A stretch of DNA of 31,956 bases from Bacteroidales bacterium (GTDB taxonomy: Bacteria > Bacteroidota > Bacteroidia > Bacteroidales > UBA932): positions 1-31,956 of the forward strand of contig JAFUUB010000040.1 in the NCBI GenBank assembly GCA_017483985.1, written 5' to 3'. This document shows, piece after piece, positions 16,473 through 25,300 of this stretch. Both the position numbers and the translations under genes were made by a program. How positions within the stretch are numbered: the stretch's first letter is position 1; the number at the start of each line of letters is the position of its first letter. The notes beneath the pieces were generated by a model. The model worked only from the letters and a program-made list of their open reading frames with translations. It did not search any database and was not told the origin of the DNA.

Positions 16473-18272
16473 ATGAAAAAAATACTATTCGTTTTACAAT
16501 TAGCCGTGCTGAGCCTCGTGGCGGCGGGACAACCTGTGTCGTCTCCCGCCAGAGGTGGTGCCGGTCCGATGCGGGGACCTGATTACGAATCGCTCTTTTC
16601 CGTTCCTGCCCGCTACGGGTATACCTATCAGGAGGAAATGGTTCAGGGAGGTTCAGACGCCAGGTTGCTGACCCGTATCTACCTTCCGGAAGGGGATGGT
16701 CCATGGCCGGTTGTGGTCACCCGGACGCCATATGTTTTCGGCGGGCGCGGGGACAACAACGCCCTTGGCCGGGAATATGCCAAGCGGGGTATCGGTTATA
16801 TCCAGCAGGATTGCCGGGGAAAAGGTGGCTCGGAGGGCTTTTACAGCCCAAATGTCTATGAGCGCGAGGATGGGATCGCACTGTATCGCTGGCTATGCAG
16901 TCAGCCATGGTGCAAATCCTTCGGTATTTTCGGCAGTTCTTATACGGCACTGACCGGTTGGATCGTAGCAGATGCCGTCCCGGATAAACTCAAGGGGCTG
17001 TACTTGTCCCATTATGGGGTTGACCGCCATATCTCCTGCTACCGTTCCGGCCTGTTCCGGGAAGATATCATGAGCGGCTGGCTCATTGACAATGCTGAAG
17101 AAGCGATCCGCAAACCCGAACGCAAAGAAGGGCAACCGGTCGGAGAAAACTACTATGATTTCTACCTGTACCGTCCTCAGGTCGAAGCGGATGTCGCCAT
17201 TTTGGGCCAGCGACTGGATTATTATCGCGACTGGATTACGCATACGGACTATACGGATCCGTATTGGAATACCGGTGTCTGGGGCGACCTGAAACGGATT
17301 CCTGCTGAGGTGAATGTGCCCGTGACCATCATCGCCGGCCAGTTCGACCACCATGAGGAAGGTACGATTCTGGGCTATGAAAGGCTCCGCCCGGAAATTC
17401 AGGCGAAGAGCCGCCTGATTCTGGGCTCCTGGAACCACAGTTTCCAGCCGACTCCGACCCATGTCCCTATTGATCACGCACGGGATTTCAATACGACCAA
17501 AGACCAATTCGAATGGTTTTATGGTCTGTTGGTAAAGGAGCAGAATCCGGTTCATGAGATCCGTGCCTATGTCATCGAGGAAGACAAGTGGGTCCAACTC
17601 GACGACTGGCCGGTCAAGGCACAGCAGGAAAAGGTTCTCTACCTGTCTTCCGGAAAGGCTTCCGACAAGGCGTTGCGCCTGTCGGAAAACAATGACCGGA
17701 AAAAAGGTCGCCTGACGTACGACTATGATCCCCGGAATCCGGTTTATGCCACGGGCGGTGAGACGATCTTCACGACGTCCAGCCGACGGGGCAGCCATCT
17801 CCAGCCCGAGATGGGTTCCCGCGATGACGTCCTGAACTTTATCACGGAGCCGCTGGCGGAGGACCTGACCATCGCCGGTGCCGTCAAGGTGCTGCTCAAG
17901 GTCAGCACGGATGTGGACGATACCTGTTTCGCTTTTACGCTGAGCGAAGTGGGACCGGACGGGAAGACGTACAACATGCGTACTTCCATTGCGACCCTCG
18001 GGTACCGCGACGGCCTGCTGAAGCCGCGGGTGACGTACAAACCCGGTAAGAAAGTGGAACTTGAGATTGTCGCCCTTCCTGTCATCTGGAAGGTCAGCAA
18101 GGGCAACCGGCTACGCGTCGATATCAAGTCCTCCAATTTCCCGGAATATGCCGTTCATAGCAATTACGCAGGCGTATGGGCCCTTCAGGGACGCTCACGT
18201 GTCGCCCATCAGAACATCTTCGTCGGGGGCAAAGATGGCTCTAAGGTAATCCTTCCGCTACTCGATGAATAA
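16473..18272 (+). CDS. CocE/NonD family (peptidase S15) hydrolase
   Basis: 599 residues with an N-terminal signal sequence (MKKILFVLQLAVLSLVAAG), so probably periplasmic. The N-terminal alpha/beta-hydrolase domain contains GYIQQDCRGKGGSEG and the nucleophile motif FGSSYTAL, with Ser156 preceding Tyr as in CocE (GxSYxG). The other triad members fit Asp292 (AGQFDHHEEG) and His322 (GSWNHSF). The C-terminal part (about 370-599) is a PepX_C jelly-roll domain. Family members include Xaa-Pro dipeptidyl-peptidases, cocaine esterase and cephalosporin/glutaryl acylases, so the bond cleaved may be an amide or ester. It is the last gene of the susC-susD operon and the only enzyme in the tRNA-flanked segment. 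The reaction class is likely; the substrate is unknown. Confidence 0.9.
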   Translation: MKKILFVLQLAVLSLVAAGQPVSSPARGGAGPMRGPDYESLFSVPARYGYTYQEEMVQGGSDARLLTRIYLPEGDGPWPVVVTRTPYVFGGRGDNNALGREYAKRGIGYIQQDCRGKGGSEGFYSPNVYEREDGIALYRWLCSQPWCKSFGIFGSSYTALTGWIVADAVPDKLKGLYLSHYGVDRHISCYRSGLFREDIMSGWLIDNAEEAIRKPERKEGQPVGENYYDFYLYRPQVEADVAILGQRLDYYRDWITHTDYTDPYWNTGVWGDLKRIPAEVNVPVTIIAGQFDHHEEGTILGYERLRPEIQAKSRLILGSWNHSFQPTPTHVPIDHARDFNTTKDQFEWFYGLLVKEQNPVHEIRAYVIEEDKWVQLDDWPVKAQQEKVLYLSSGKASDKALRLSENNDRKKGRLTYDYDPRNPVYATGGETIFTTSSRRGSHLQPEMGSRDDVLNFITEPLAEDLTIAGAVKVLLKVSTDVDDTCFAFTLSEVGPDGKTYNMRTSIATLGYRDGLLKPRVTYKPGKKVELEIVALPVIWKVSKGNRLRVDIKSSNFPEYAVHSNYAGVWALQGRSRVAHQNIFVGGKDGSKVILPLLDE

Positions 18273-18298
18273 GCGGTTTCGTGCATCTCTTCGCGGAT

Positions 18299-18332
18299 AG
18301 GAGGTCGCTGGTTCAAGTCCAGTCATCCAGAC
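18299..18332 (+). repeat. Right copy of the 34-bp repeat: 3' fragment of tRNA-Pro (attR-like)
   Basis: Identical to 7387-7420 over 34 bases, covering the tRNA-Pro variable loop, T arm, acceptor strand and A73. It is 26 bp after the S15 stop codon and 9 bp before a strong terminator. The preceding 38 bp do not form a complete tRNA. CTCGATG at 18261-18267 would pair with six of seven acceptor bases, but it codes for the end of the S15 protein, so chance is more likely. Confidence 0.9.
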
Positions 18333-18341
18333 CTGATAATC

Positions 18342-18377
18342 AGAGGTATTTACGTAAAAGTAGATACCTCTTTTTTT
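18342..18377 (+). terminator. Terminator behind the tRNA-Pro fragment and S15 gene
   Basis: AGAGGTATTTAC (18342-18353) pairs with GTAGATACCTCT (18360-18371), with one G-U pair and a 6-nt loop, and a T7 run follows (18371-18377). It ends the first cassette's operon. If the island model holds, it is the original terminator of tRNA-Pro. Confidence 0.85.
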
Positions 18378-18406
18378 GTCCCGTTGCTGATTTATGATTA
18401 TCTTGC
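18375..18406 (+). promoter_or_regulatory. Tentative promoter of the second HTCS gene
   Basis: TTTG (18375-18378) within the terminator's T-run, a 20-nt spacer and TATCTTGC (18399-18406), which agrees with TAnnTTTG at four of its six defined positions. The transcript would begin near 18413, just before the preferred ATG at 18424. Weak match. Confidence 0.35.
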
Positions 18407-18423
18407 AGAAAAAAGCAAGAGAA

Positions 18424-21400
18424 ATGCGGAGGCTTCATCTTCTGATCCTGTTGCTGTTTGTGGTTTCCAAGGCGATGGGAGTCAATCCGAAAGGATTCTA
18501 TCTGGATAATCTGGGAAATGCTACGGAACTCCTGTCCGTCAAATGCATCGGACAGGATGAGGATGGCCTGATCTGGTTCGGTACGGACAAGGGACTGTAT
18601 CATTTCAACGGCTATTCCGTCAAGTCCTACCTGGGGCGTATCAGCAACATCCAGACCCGCTGTATCCTGGCCTTGAACGGCAGTGTGCTGCTCGGCTACA
18701 ACGGCGGCCTCCTTTCGTTCGACCGGATCGAGGAACAGTTCCGACAGGTCGAGTACTTCCGGAATGACATCGTCAATACCATCACCCGAAGCGGGGACAT
18801 CCTGTATATCGGCACGGATTCGGGCCTGTATCAAGTAGAATACAAGGACCTGCATACGCCCGGTGCCATCGCGAAACTGTATTCCGGATCCGTGCGGACG
18901 ATGCTGTTGCGCGGCGACCGGATCTGGACCGGTTCCTTCCGGGACTACGGATATTACCATTTACAGGAAGGAAAGTACTATCCGCTTGAATTTGAGGAAG
19001 ATTCATCCCGTTCTCACTTCGTATCGACGATCTATGCCGAAAATGATTCCACGCTTTGGCTGGGTACTTCCCGGGCCATGGTCCGGATTGACCTTCCCCA
19101 ATACAAGGCGACGAACTACCTGCCGATGATCGTGCTCCAGACGATCCTGGAAGACCGGGATGGGAATTTCGTACTGGGAACGGATGCCGGCCTGCTGCTG
19201 CATGACCGCAAGACCGGGCGGATCGAAAAACTCCGGGACGGGATCATCACCTCTTCCTTCCAGGACAGGGAGGGAAATTACTGGCTGGGGACGGACAACG
19301 GCCTGTTGCTGCTGCGCAGGAACCGGACTGTCACATCCCTGGCTCCCGGAAATCTCTCCTCCAATATCGTCCCGCAGACCATCCTGAAGGACCGGCGGGG
19401 ACGGGTCTGGGCCGGTGGCCTGGATGAGATCCAACTCTATGAACGGAGGGAGAGGGATCCTTATGTCCCCACTTTGTTTTTCTCCGTCGGCAGCGTGTCG
19501 CATCGGATTCCCCAGAAAGTGAACAAGATCGTTGAGGACCGAAGCAGCGGAGATGTCTATGCGACCTCTGACGGTGGTCTGCTCCGTTTTGACGAGCAGT
19601 CACAAAGCTTTCACCGGATGCCCATCCCCATGGCCCACAACTGGGTCTACGATGTCGTGCTGGGCCAGGAGGATATGTGGGTTGCCGCTTACGACGGACT
19701 CTTCCACGTCAGGGACGGGGAAGTTTCGGCCTACCTGACGATGAAGGACGGATTGTCCTCGAACGATGTCGCCCAGGTGATCCGTGACCGGTCCGGGCGG
19801 ATCTGGTGCCTGACCCGGGACCAGGCGGTATACCGGATCGGTCCGGAAGGCAATGCCCCGGAGCGTTTCCCGGTTGAAGATCATATGAGCAATCCGTATG
19901 TGGATTATATTCTCTCCGATTTGGAAGAAACGGTCTGGATCGCTTCGAAGAATGAGTTGATACAGGTCCATACGCTGCCGGAGGGATTCGAAGTCCGGAA
20001 AGTCATCCTTTCGTCCAATGCCGAGATGGCGGTCTATTCGCTCGCCGATATCCAGGGAAGGATCTGGATCTGTTCTTCCGCAGGGGTTTTCTTCGTGAAC
20101 AAGCGGAGCGGGGAGATATGTCGTTTCTCTTCCGGAAAGAATTATGTGAGCCTGGCGTATGACCGCGAGACGGAGCGGCTGCTGGCCGGAACGACCGGAC
20201 GGGTGGACGCGATTCCGTTCACGGAGATCGAACGCTTGTCCGGAGAGCGGCTGAGTCCTGTCTATATCAATTCCTTGCTGGTCAACGAGAGTCGGAATGT
20301 CTCTCGGAAGGAATTGGCTGACGGCGAGATCGTCCTGGGAAACAAGGAGAACAACCTCGACATCACGTTCTCGGATTACCGGTATGGCAGTGACCTGCTT
20401 CACCGTTTCGTCTATCGCCTCGATGGTCCCGGATCGCCGTGGAAGGAAGTGCTTTCCAACAATGTGATCTCCGTCGGAAACCTCAAGGCCGGAAAGTACG
20501 CCCTGCAGATTTCATCCGGTTCTCCGGGAGAGGATGTACCGACGTTGTTGACCATCCGGATCAAACGTCCTTTCTTCCTGTCGACGCCGATGATTCTGGC
20601 CTATCTGCTGCTGTTCGGCCTGCTCCTGTATGTCTTGGCGCGGCTGGCCAAACTGCAGAACAACCTCATGGTTGAAAGGAAAGAACGCAACCTGCTTCAT
20701 GAGCAATTCCGGCAGAAGGAAGAGTTTTTCACGACGGTCTCCCATGAATTCAAGACACCGCTGAGTCTGATCCTCGCTCCCCTGAACAAACTGCTCCACG
20801 AGCCGCATGATGAGGAGACCATGAAGATGCTGACCATCGCCAATGACAACGCGACGAAGCTCAATGGTTTGGTACATAATACTTTGGATTTTTATCGGAA
20901 TACGTCGAACGCTCCGGTCGACCTGATCCGGATCGATACGGATTTTGTCGAATTCGTCCGGTCCATCTTCCAGACCTTCAAGGATAATTATCCCAAACAC
21001 GAATTCATCTTCAGCAGCAGCCAGCCCCGGATCATCACCAGCATCGATTACGTGAAGATGGAGATGGCGATCAGCAACCTGTTGTCCAATGCGTGCAAAT
21101 ATACGCCGGAAGGGGGATCCGTCATCCTGACGTTGGAACAGGACAGGGAACGGGACCAGGTCGTCATGAGGCTGTCGGATACCGGCATCGGCATCCCTCC
21201 GGAGGAGATACCGTATATTTTCCGCCGCTATTATGAGTCTTCCCGCACAAAGGGAAGCAACTACGACGGGACGGGTGTCGGGCTGTCCATTATCAAGAAT
21301 GTCATCGAGAGCCATGGCGGCCGCATCGCCGCGGAATCGGATGATTCCGGTTCGACCTTTACGGTCATCCTTCCCTGCAAGGAAACAGAGACGGAGAGCG

Positions 21401-22212
21401 ACAGCCGGAGCGAGGATGCTGCCAAATCCGAGGCGGACAAACCGCTGATCGTCATCGTCGAAGACAATGCCCCGATGTGCGCGTTCCTGGAAGAAGTTTT
21501 GTCCGATAAGTACAAATGCATTTCCTCCGCCAATGGCAAGAGCGGCCTGAAACTTTGCAAGGACGTCCTGCCGGACCTGATCATTTCCGATGTGATGATG
21601 CCTGTCATGGATGGACTGGAGATGTGTCGGCAGATCCGGGATTGCAAACCGCTTTCCCTGGTCCCGATCATCCTGCTGACCGCCAAGGGCGATGTGGAAA
21701 CCGAGAGGAAAAGCATTGATATGAACATAGATGCGTTTATCCCGAAGCCATTCGACCTGCCCGTCCTGCTGTCCAAGATCGATCAGTTGATGGCGAACCG
21801 GCAGCGGATGGAACAGAAACTGCGGATGGACTTCATCTCGATCCGCCAGGAGGAAACCGAGGTCTCTCCCGATGAAAAATTCATCCGGAAAGTGACCGAA
21901 CTGATCGAAGAGCATCTGGATGATTCGGATTTCTCCGTGTCCGCTCTGTGTCAATGCGGCGGCTTCAATGAAAAGCAGCTCTATCGGAAAGTCAAGCAGA
22001 TGACGGGCCTGTCCACGGCGGAGTATATCCGCTCCATCCGGTTGAAAAAAGCGGCCATGCTGCTCCAGAACGGAAACTTCACCATTGCGGAAGTCATGTA
22101 TTCCGTAGGCTTTTCCAATGCTTCCTATTTTACCCGGGCTTTTTCTGCGGAATACGGGAAGACACCCTCTGATTACAAGCGATCCCACGCCGGCAAAGAA
22201 CCTTTATCCTGA
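18424..22212 (+). CDS. Hybrid two-component system sensor kinase/response regulator (HTCS), second cassette
   Basis: 1262 residues from the ATG at 18424, which gives a signal sequence starting MRRLHLLILLLFVV; an in-frame ATG at 18394 is less likely. In order: periplasmic regulator-propeller repeats (DGLIWFGTDKGLYHFNGY, RIWTGS, NYWLGTDNGLLLL); a Y_Y_Y domain near 630-705; a membrane segment (about 722-742); HisKA with His774 in VSHEFKTPL; HATPase with SNLLSNACKYTP and DGTGVGLSIIKN; a receiver with Asp1056 in ISDVMMP; and an AraC-type helix-turn-helix C-terminus (VGFSNASYFTRAFSAEYG). It precedes the second susC by 102 bp on the same strand and is its probable regulator. It shares domain order, but clearly not close sequence identity, with the first HTCS. 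The inducing ligand is probably a galactose-containing oligosaccharide, judged only from its neighbours. Confidence 0.93.
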   Translation: MRRLHLLILLLFVVSKAMGVNPKGFYLDNLGNATELLSVKCIGQDEDGLIWFGTDKGLYHFNGYSVKSYLGRISNIQTRCILALNGSVLLGYNGGLLSFDRIEEQFRQVEYFRNDIVNTITRSGDILYIGTDSGLYQVEYKDLHTPGAIAKLYSGSVRTMLLRGDRIWTGSFRDYGYYHLQEGKYYPLEFEEDSSRSHFVSTIYAENDSTLWLGTSRAMVRIDLPQYKATNYLPMIVLQTILEDRDGNFVLGTDAGLLLHDRKTGRIEKLRDGIITSSFQDREGNYWLGTDNGLLLLRRNRTVTSLAPGNLSSNIVPQTILKDRRGRVWAGGLDEIQLYERRERDPYVPTLFFSVGSVSHRIPQKVNKIVEDRSSGDVYATSDGGLLRFDEQSQSFHRMPIPMAHNWVYDVVLGQEDMWVAAYDGLFHVRDGEVSAYLTMKDGLSSNDVAQVIRDRSGRIWCLTRDQAVYRIGPEGNAPERFPVEDHMSNPYVDYILSDLEETVWIASKNELIQVHTLPEGFEVRKVILSSNAEMAVYSLADIQGRIWICSSAGVFFVNKRSGEICRFSSGKNYVSLAYDRETERLLAGTTGRVDAIPFTEIERLSGERLSPVYINSLLVNESRNVSRKELADGEIVLGNKENNLDITFSDYRYGSDLLHRFVYRLDGPGSPWKEVLSNNVISVGNLKAGKYALQISSGSPGEDVPTLLTIRIKRPFFLSTPMILAYLLLFGLLLYVLARLAKLQNNLMVERKERNLLHEQFRQKEEFFTTVSHEFKTPLSLILAPLNKLLHEPHDEETMKMLTIANDNATKLNGLVHNTLDFYRNTSNAPVDLIRIDTDFVEFVRSIFQTFKDNYPKHEFIFSSSQPRIITSIDYVKMEMAISNLLSNACKYTPEGGSVILTLEQDRERDQVVMRLSDTGIGIPPEEIPYIFRRYYESSRTKGSNYDGTGVGLSIIKNVIESHGGRIAAESDDSGSTFTVILPCKETETESDSRSEDAAKSEADKPLIVIVEDNAPMCAFLEEVLSDKYKCISSANGKSGLKLCKDVLPDLIISDVMMPVMDGLEMCRQIRDCKPLSLVPIILLTAKGDVETERKSIDMNIDAFIPKPFDLPVLLSKIDQLMANRQRMEQKLRMDFISIRQEETEVSPDEKFIRKVTELIEEHLDDSDFSVSALCQCGGFNEKQLYRKVKQMTGLSTAEYIRSIRLKKAAMLLQNGNFTIAEVMYSVGFSNASYFTRAFSAEYGKTPSDYKRSHAGKEPLS

Positions 22213-22217
22213 GCTTA

Positions 22218-22270
22218 TTAAAACGGTTTGGTAAAGAGATTGTCCGAACCGTGTCAAGGCTTTAAAAGCC
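22218..22270. promoter_or_regulatory. Inverted repeats upstream of the second susC, candidate regulator site
   Basis: TTAAAACG (22218-22225) overlaps CGGTTTGG (22224-22231), which pairs with CCGAACCG (22244-22251) with one wobble. Next to them GGCTT and AAGCC (22258-22270) form a short palindrome. There is no T-run, so a terminator for the regulator gene is less likely than an operator or leader element. The function is inferred from position only. Confidence 0.4.
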
Positions 22271-22277
22271 GATTGGC

Positions 22278-22285
22278 TACTTTTG
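22278..22285 (+). promoter_or_regulatory. -7 promoter element of the second susC operon
   Basis: TACTTTTG matches TAnnTTTG and no -33 TTTG box is found at the right distance, as at the first susC. This fits activation by the upstream HTCS. The leader before the ATG at 22315 would be about 20-25 nt. Confidence 0.5.
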
Positions 22286-22314
22286 TTTCCGTAAGCTAAA
22301 ACAAACGCCAACTT

Positions 22315-25300
22315 ATGAAACAAAAGTTCAGCTTTTTCAAATCAATGCTCACAGTGCTGCTTCTTGCGCAGGCAACCTTGTTGTCTGCACAGAGTGTCAG
22401 CATCAGGGGTACGATCCTGGATCAGGACAATCAGCCCCTGGCAGGTGTGACCGTCATGGAGCAAGGCACCATGAACGGCACCGCTACTGACCTTGATGGG
22501 AAATTCGAATTCAGGGCATCTGGTCCTTCGGCGCAGGTCGAGATCAGCTGCATCGGTTTCCGATCACGTACTTTTGCTGCCTCCGAACTCGCAAGCATGA
22601 GCACCATCGTTTTGGAAGTCGATTCCGAAATGGTGGAAGAAGCCGTCGTCATCGGTTACGGTGACGTCAAGAAAGAGGACCTGACCGGTTCCGTGTCCGT
22701 GATCAAGGCCGATGAACTCAACCGCGGTTCGATCACCGATTCCTATGAACTCCTCCGCGGCAAGAGCTCCGGCGTCATGATCATTCCTGGCAACGGTGCT
22801 CCGGGTTCCGGTGCTCAGATCCGGATCCGTGGTGCGGCTTCCCTGAACGCCTCGAACAACCCGCTCCTTGTCGTGGACGGTGTCACCATCACCCACGGCG
22901 ACCTCTCCATGATCAACCCGGATGACATCGACTCCTTCACCATCCTCAAGGACGCCTCCGCAACCGCCATCTACGGTTCCCGTGCTTCCAACGGCGTTAT
23001 CCTGGTGACGACCAAGAAGGGTGCCCTGTCCGGCCTCCGGATTTCTTATAATGGTACATTCAGCCTCAATCAGAATTCCTCCCGTCTGGATATGATGAGC
23101 GCGAGTGAATTCCGCTCTTTCATGAAAGAACGTTTTCCCGACCAGGCGGCGGCGTTTGATGGAGGTGCCAGCACCGACTGGCAGGATGAGGTGACCCAAC
23201 TCGGCATCTCCACGACCCATACCCTCAGCGTGGCCGGTAACACGAAGACCGGCAAGTTCCCGTGGCGCGTGTCCGGCGGTTATTCCCACCAGGGCGGTAC
23301 CATCGTGGGTTCTTATAATAACAGAGGTACCGTCAATGCTTCCATCACTCCTTCCTTGCTGGATGACCATCTGCAGCTGACCCTCTCCTTCAACGGATCG
23401 ATGACCGAAGGCTACAACCGCAACGTCATGAGTTTCGCGGCCCGCTTCAATCCGACCATGCCGGTGCATTTCACCAATCCGGACGGCAGCATCGACTATT
23501 CGACCCTCAATGGTTGGTTCAACTATGGTACGGGGAAGGGTGCTGATTTCGCTCCGAACCAGCAGTCTTACTACCAGGAGGCTGAAAACCCGGTCGGCCG
23601 TGCCCTGGGCGCCACCCACTCGGGCGCCCGTTTCAATACGGTTCTGAATGCAAAGGCGGTCTATAAGATCCACGGCTTCGAAGACCTCAAACTGACGGCC
23701 TCCTATGCGCTGGAAAGCCGTTTCTCGAAGACGACCAGCGGAGACAAGGTCGGTTCCTACCGGGCTGCCCTCAACCAGACGGCGCCGGGTGTCGGTACCT
23801 ATAACTATACCGACAACAAGCGGGACAATACCCTGATTGAAATCTTCGCCAACTACAACCACGATTTCTCGGGTCACAAGGTCGATGCGATGGCCGGTTA
23901 CACTTGGAACCGCAACTATACGCACAACTACTCTGAGACCCGTTTCGCCGGCGATTTCGGCGAAAACAAAGAGGATGACGTCTTCGGTAACCCGACGACC
24001 AATGACCAGGAGAATGTCCTCCTGTCTTTCTTCGGACGTCTCAATTACTCCTTCAAGAGCCGTTATCTGTTCACGTTCACCCTGCGTGACGATGCTTCTT
24101 CCCGTTTCTCTCCGAAGAACCGCTGGGGTCTCTTCCCGTCCGTAGCGCTGGCCTGGAACCTGGCTGAAGAGAACTTCATCAAGAAGATCAACGAGATTTC
24201 CACCATGAAGATCCGTCTGGGTTGGGGCGTGACCGGCCAGCAGGATATCGGTTCCAACTATCCGTATATTCCGCGTGCCAGCATTTCCACCAGCGTGACG
24301 AACCGCTACAACATGGGTGATTTCGGCGACAGCTACTACCTGACACCGGCCGCCTACGATCCGAATATCAAGTGGGAAGAGACCACCACCAAGAACGTCG
24401 GTCTCGACCTGGGCTTCCTCAAAGACCGGATCACGGCCTCCTTCGACTGGTACCAGCGCGACACCAAGGACCTGCTCAACAGCGTGTATGTCCCGTTCGG
24501 CATCAACTTCTCCAACACCCTGCTGACCAACGTCGGTTCCATCCGGAACAAGGGCTTCGAGTTTACGTTCAATTTCATCCCCGTGAGTACCCGCGACTGG
24601 AACGTGTCGATCGGCCTGAACGGAACCTTCCAGAGCACCAAGTTCACCAAGCTGACCACCACCGACGATCCGAACTACGGTGTCCCGACCGGCCAGATTT
24701 CCGCGACCAAGGAAGGTCACCTGGAACTGCATAAGGTCGGATATGCTCCGTATTCCTTCTATTGCTACCAGCAGGCCTACGATGCGGATGGCAACCCGGT
24801 CCAGAATGCTGCGGTTGACCGCAATGGTGACGGCATCATCACGGATGATGACCGCTACATGGTCGGCAAGAAGCCGGCTCCGGATTTCTTCGGCGGTATC
24901 AATTTCAAGGTCAGTTACAAACAGTGGGACTTCGGCTTCAACGGCCACGGCTCCATCGGTAACTACCTCTTCAATGATATCAACGGCTTCGCCTCCTCTT
25001 CGGCTACGGACTTCGGCTTCGGCTTTATCCCGAACTTCCACAAATATGTTCTGGAGCACGACTGGCGTGCGGCCAATGTCCCTGCGCAGAGCTACAGCGA
25101 TATGTTCCTGGAGGATGCGTCCTTCTTCCGGATGGATGACATCAACCTGGGCTACACCTTCCAGACCCGCAAGTGGAATGCCAACTACCGGCTGGCCTTC
25201 AGCGTCCAGAACGCTTTCGTCATAACCAAGTACTCCGGTATGGATCCGGAAGGCATCGATGCCACGGGTATCGATACCCAGACGACGGGTACCTCCATGA

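Larger units (their letters stand above)
7421..18332. mobile_element. Putative tRNA-Pro-integrated genomic island (SusCD/S15 cassette), no integrase visible
   Basis: The segment between the two 34-bp repeats is 10,912 bp per repeat unit. It contains exactly one regulated cassette: a hybrid two-component regulator on minus, and SusC, SusD and an S15 hydrolase on plus. Integration of an element at the 3' end of a tRNA rebuilds the tRNA at one end and leaves a 3' fragment at the other, which is what is seen here. No tyrosine or serine recombinase, excisionase or mobilization gene is present between the repeats. It could be a decayed element, one mobilised in trans, or a deletion remnant. The repeat is directly seen; the island interpretation is inference. 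Confidence 0.55.

Noticed and set aside
7421..18298. Integrase, transposase or mobilization gene inside the tRNA-flanked segment
   Set aside because: All frames of any length there belong to the HTCS, SusC, SusD and S15 genes or are their shadows; no recombinase motif was found.
18261..18332. A complete but degenerate second tRNA-Pro ending at 18332
   Set aside because: CTCGATG would pair with six of seven acceptor bases and the spacing is nearly right, but it encodes the end of the S15 protein, and the D and anticodon arms do not form. Only the 34-bp 3' part is supported.
22564..25059. 831-codon minus-strand frame opposite the second susC
   Set aside because: Composition-driven antisense frame without signal, domain or promoter.
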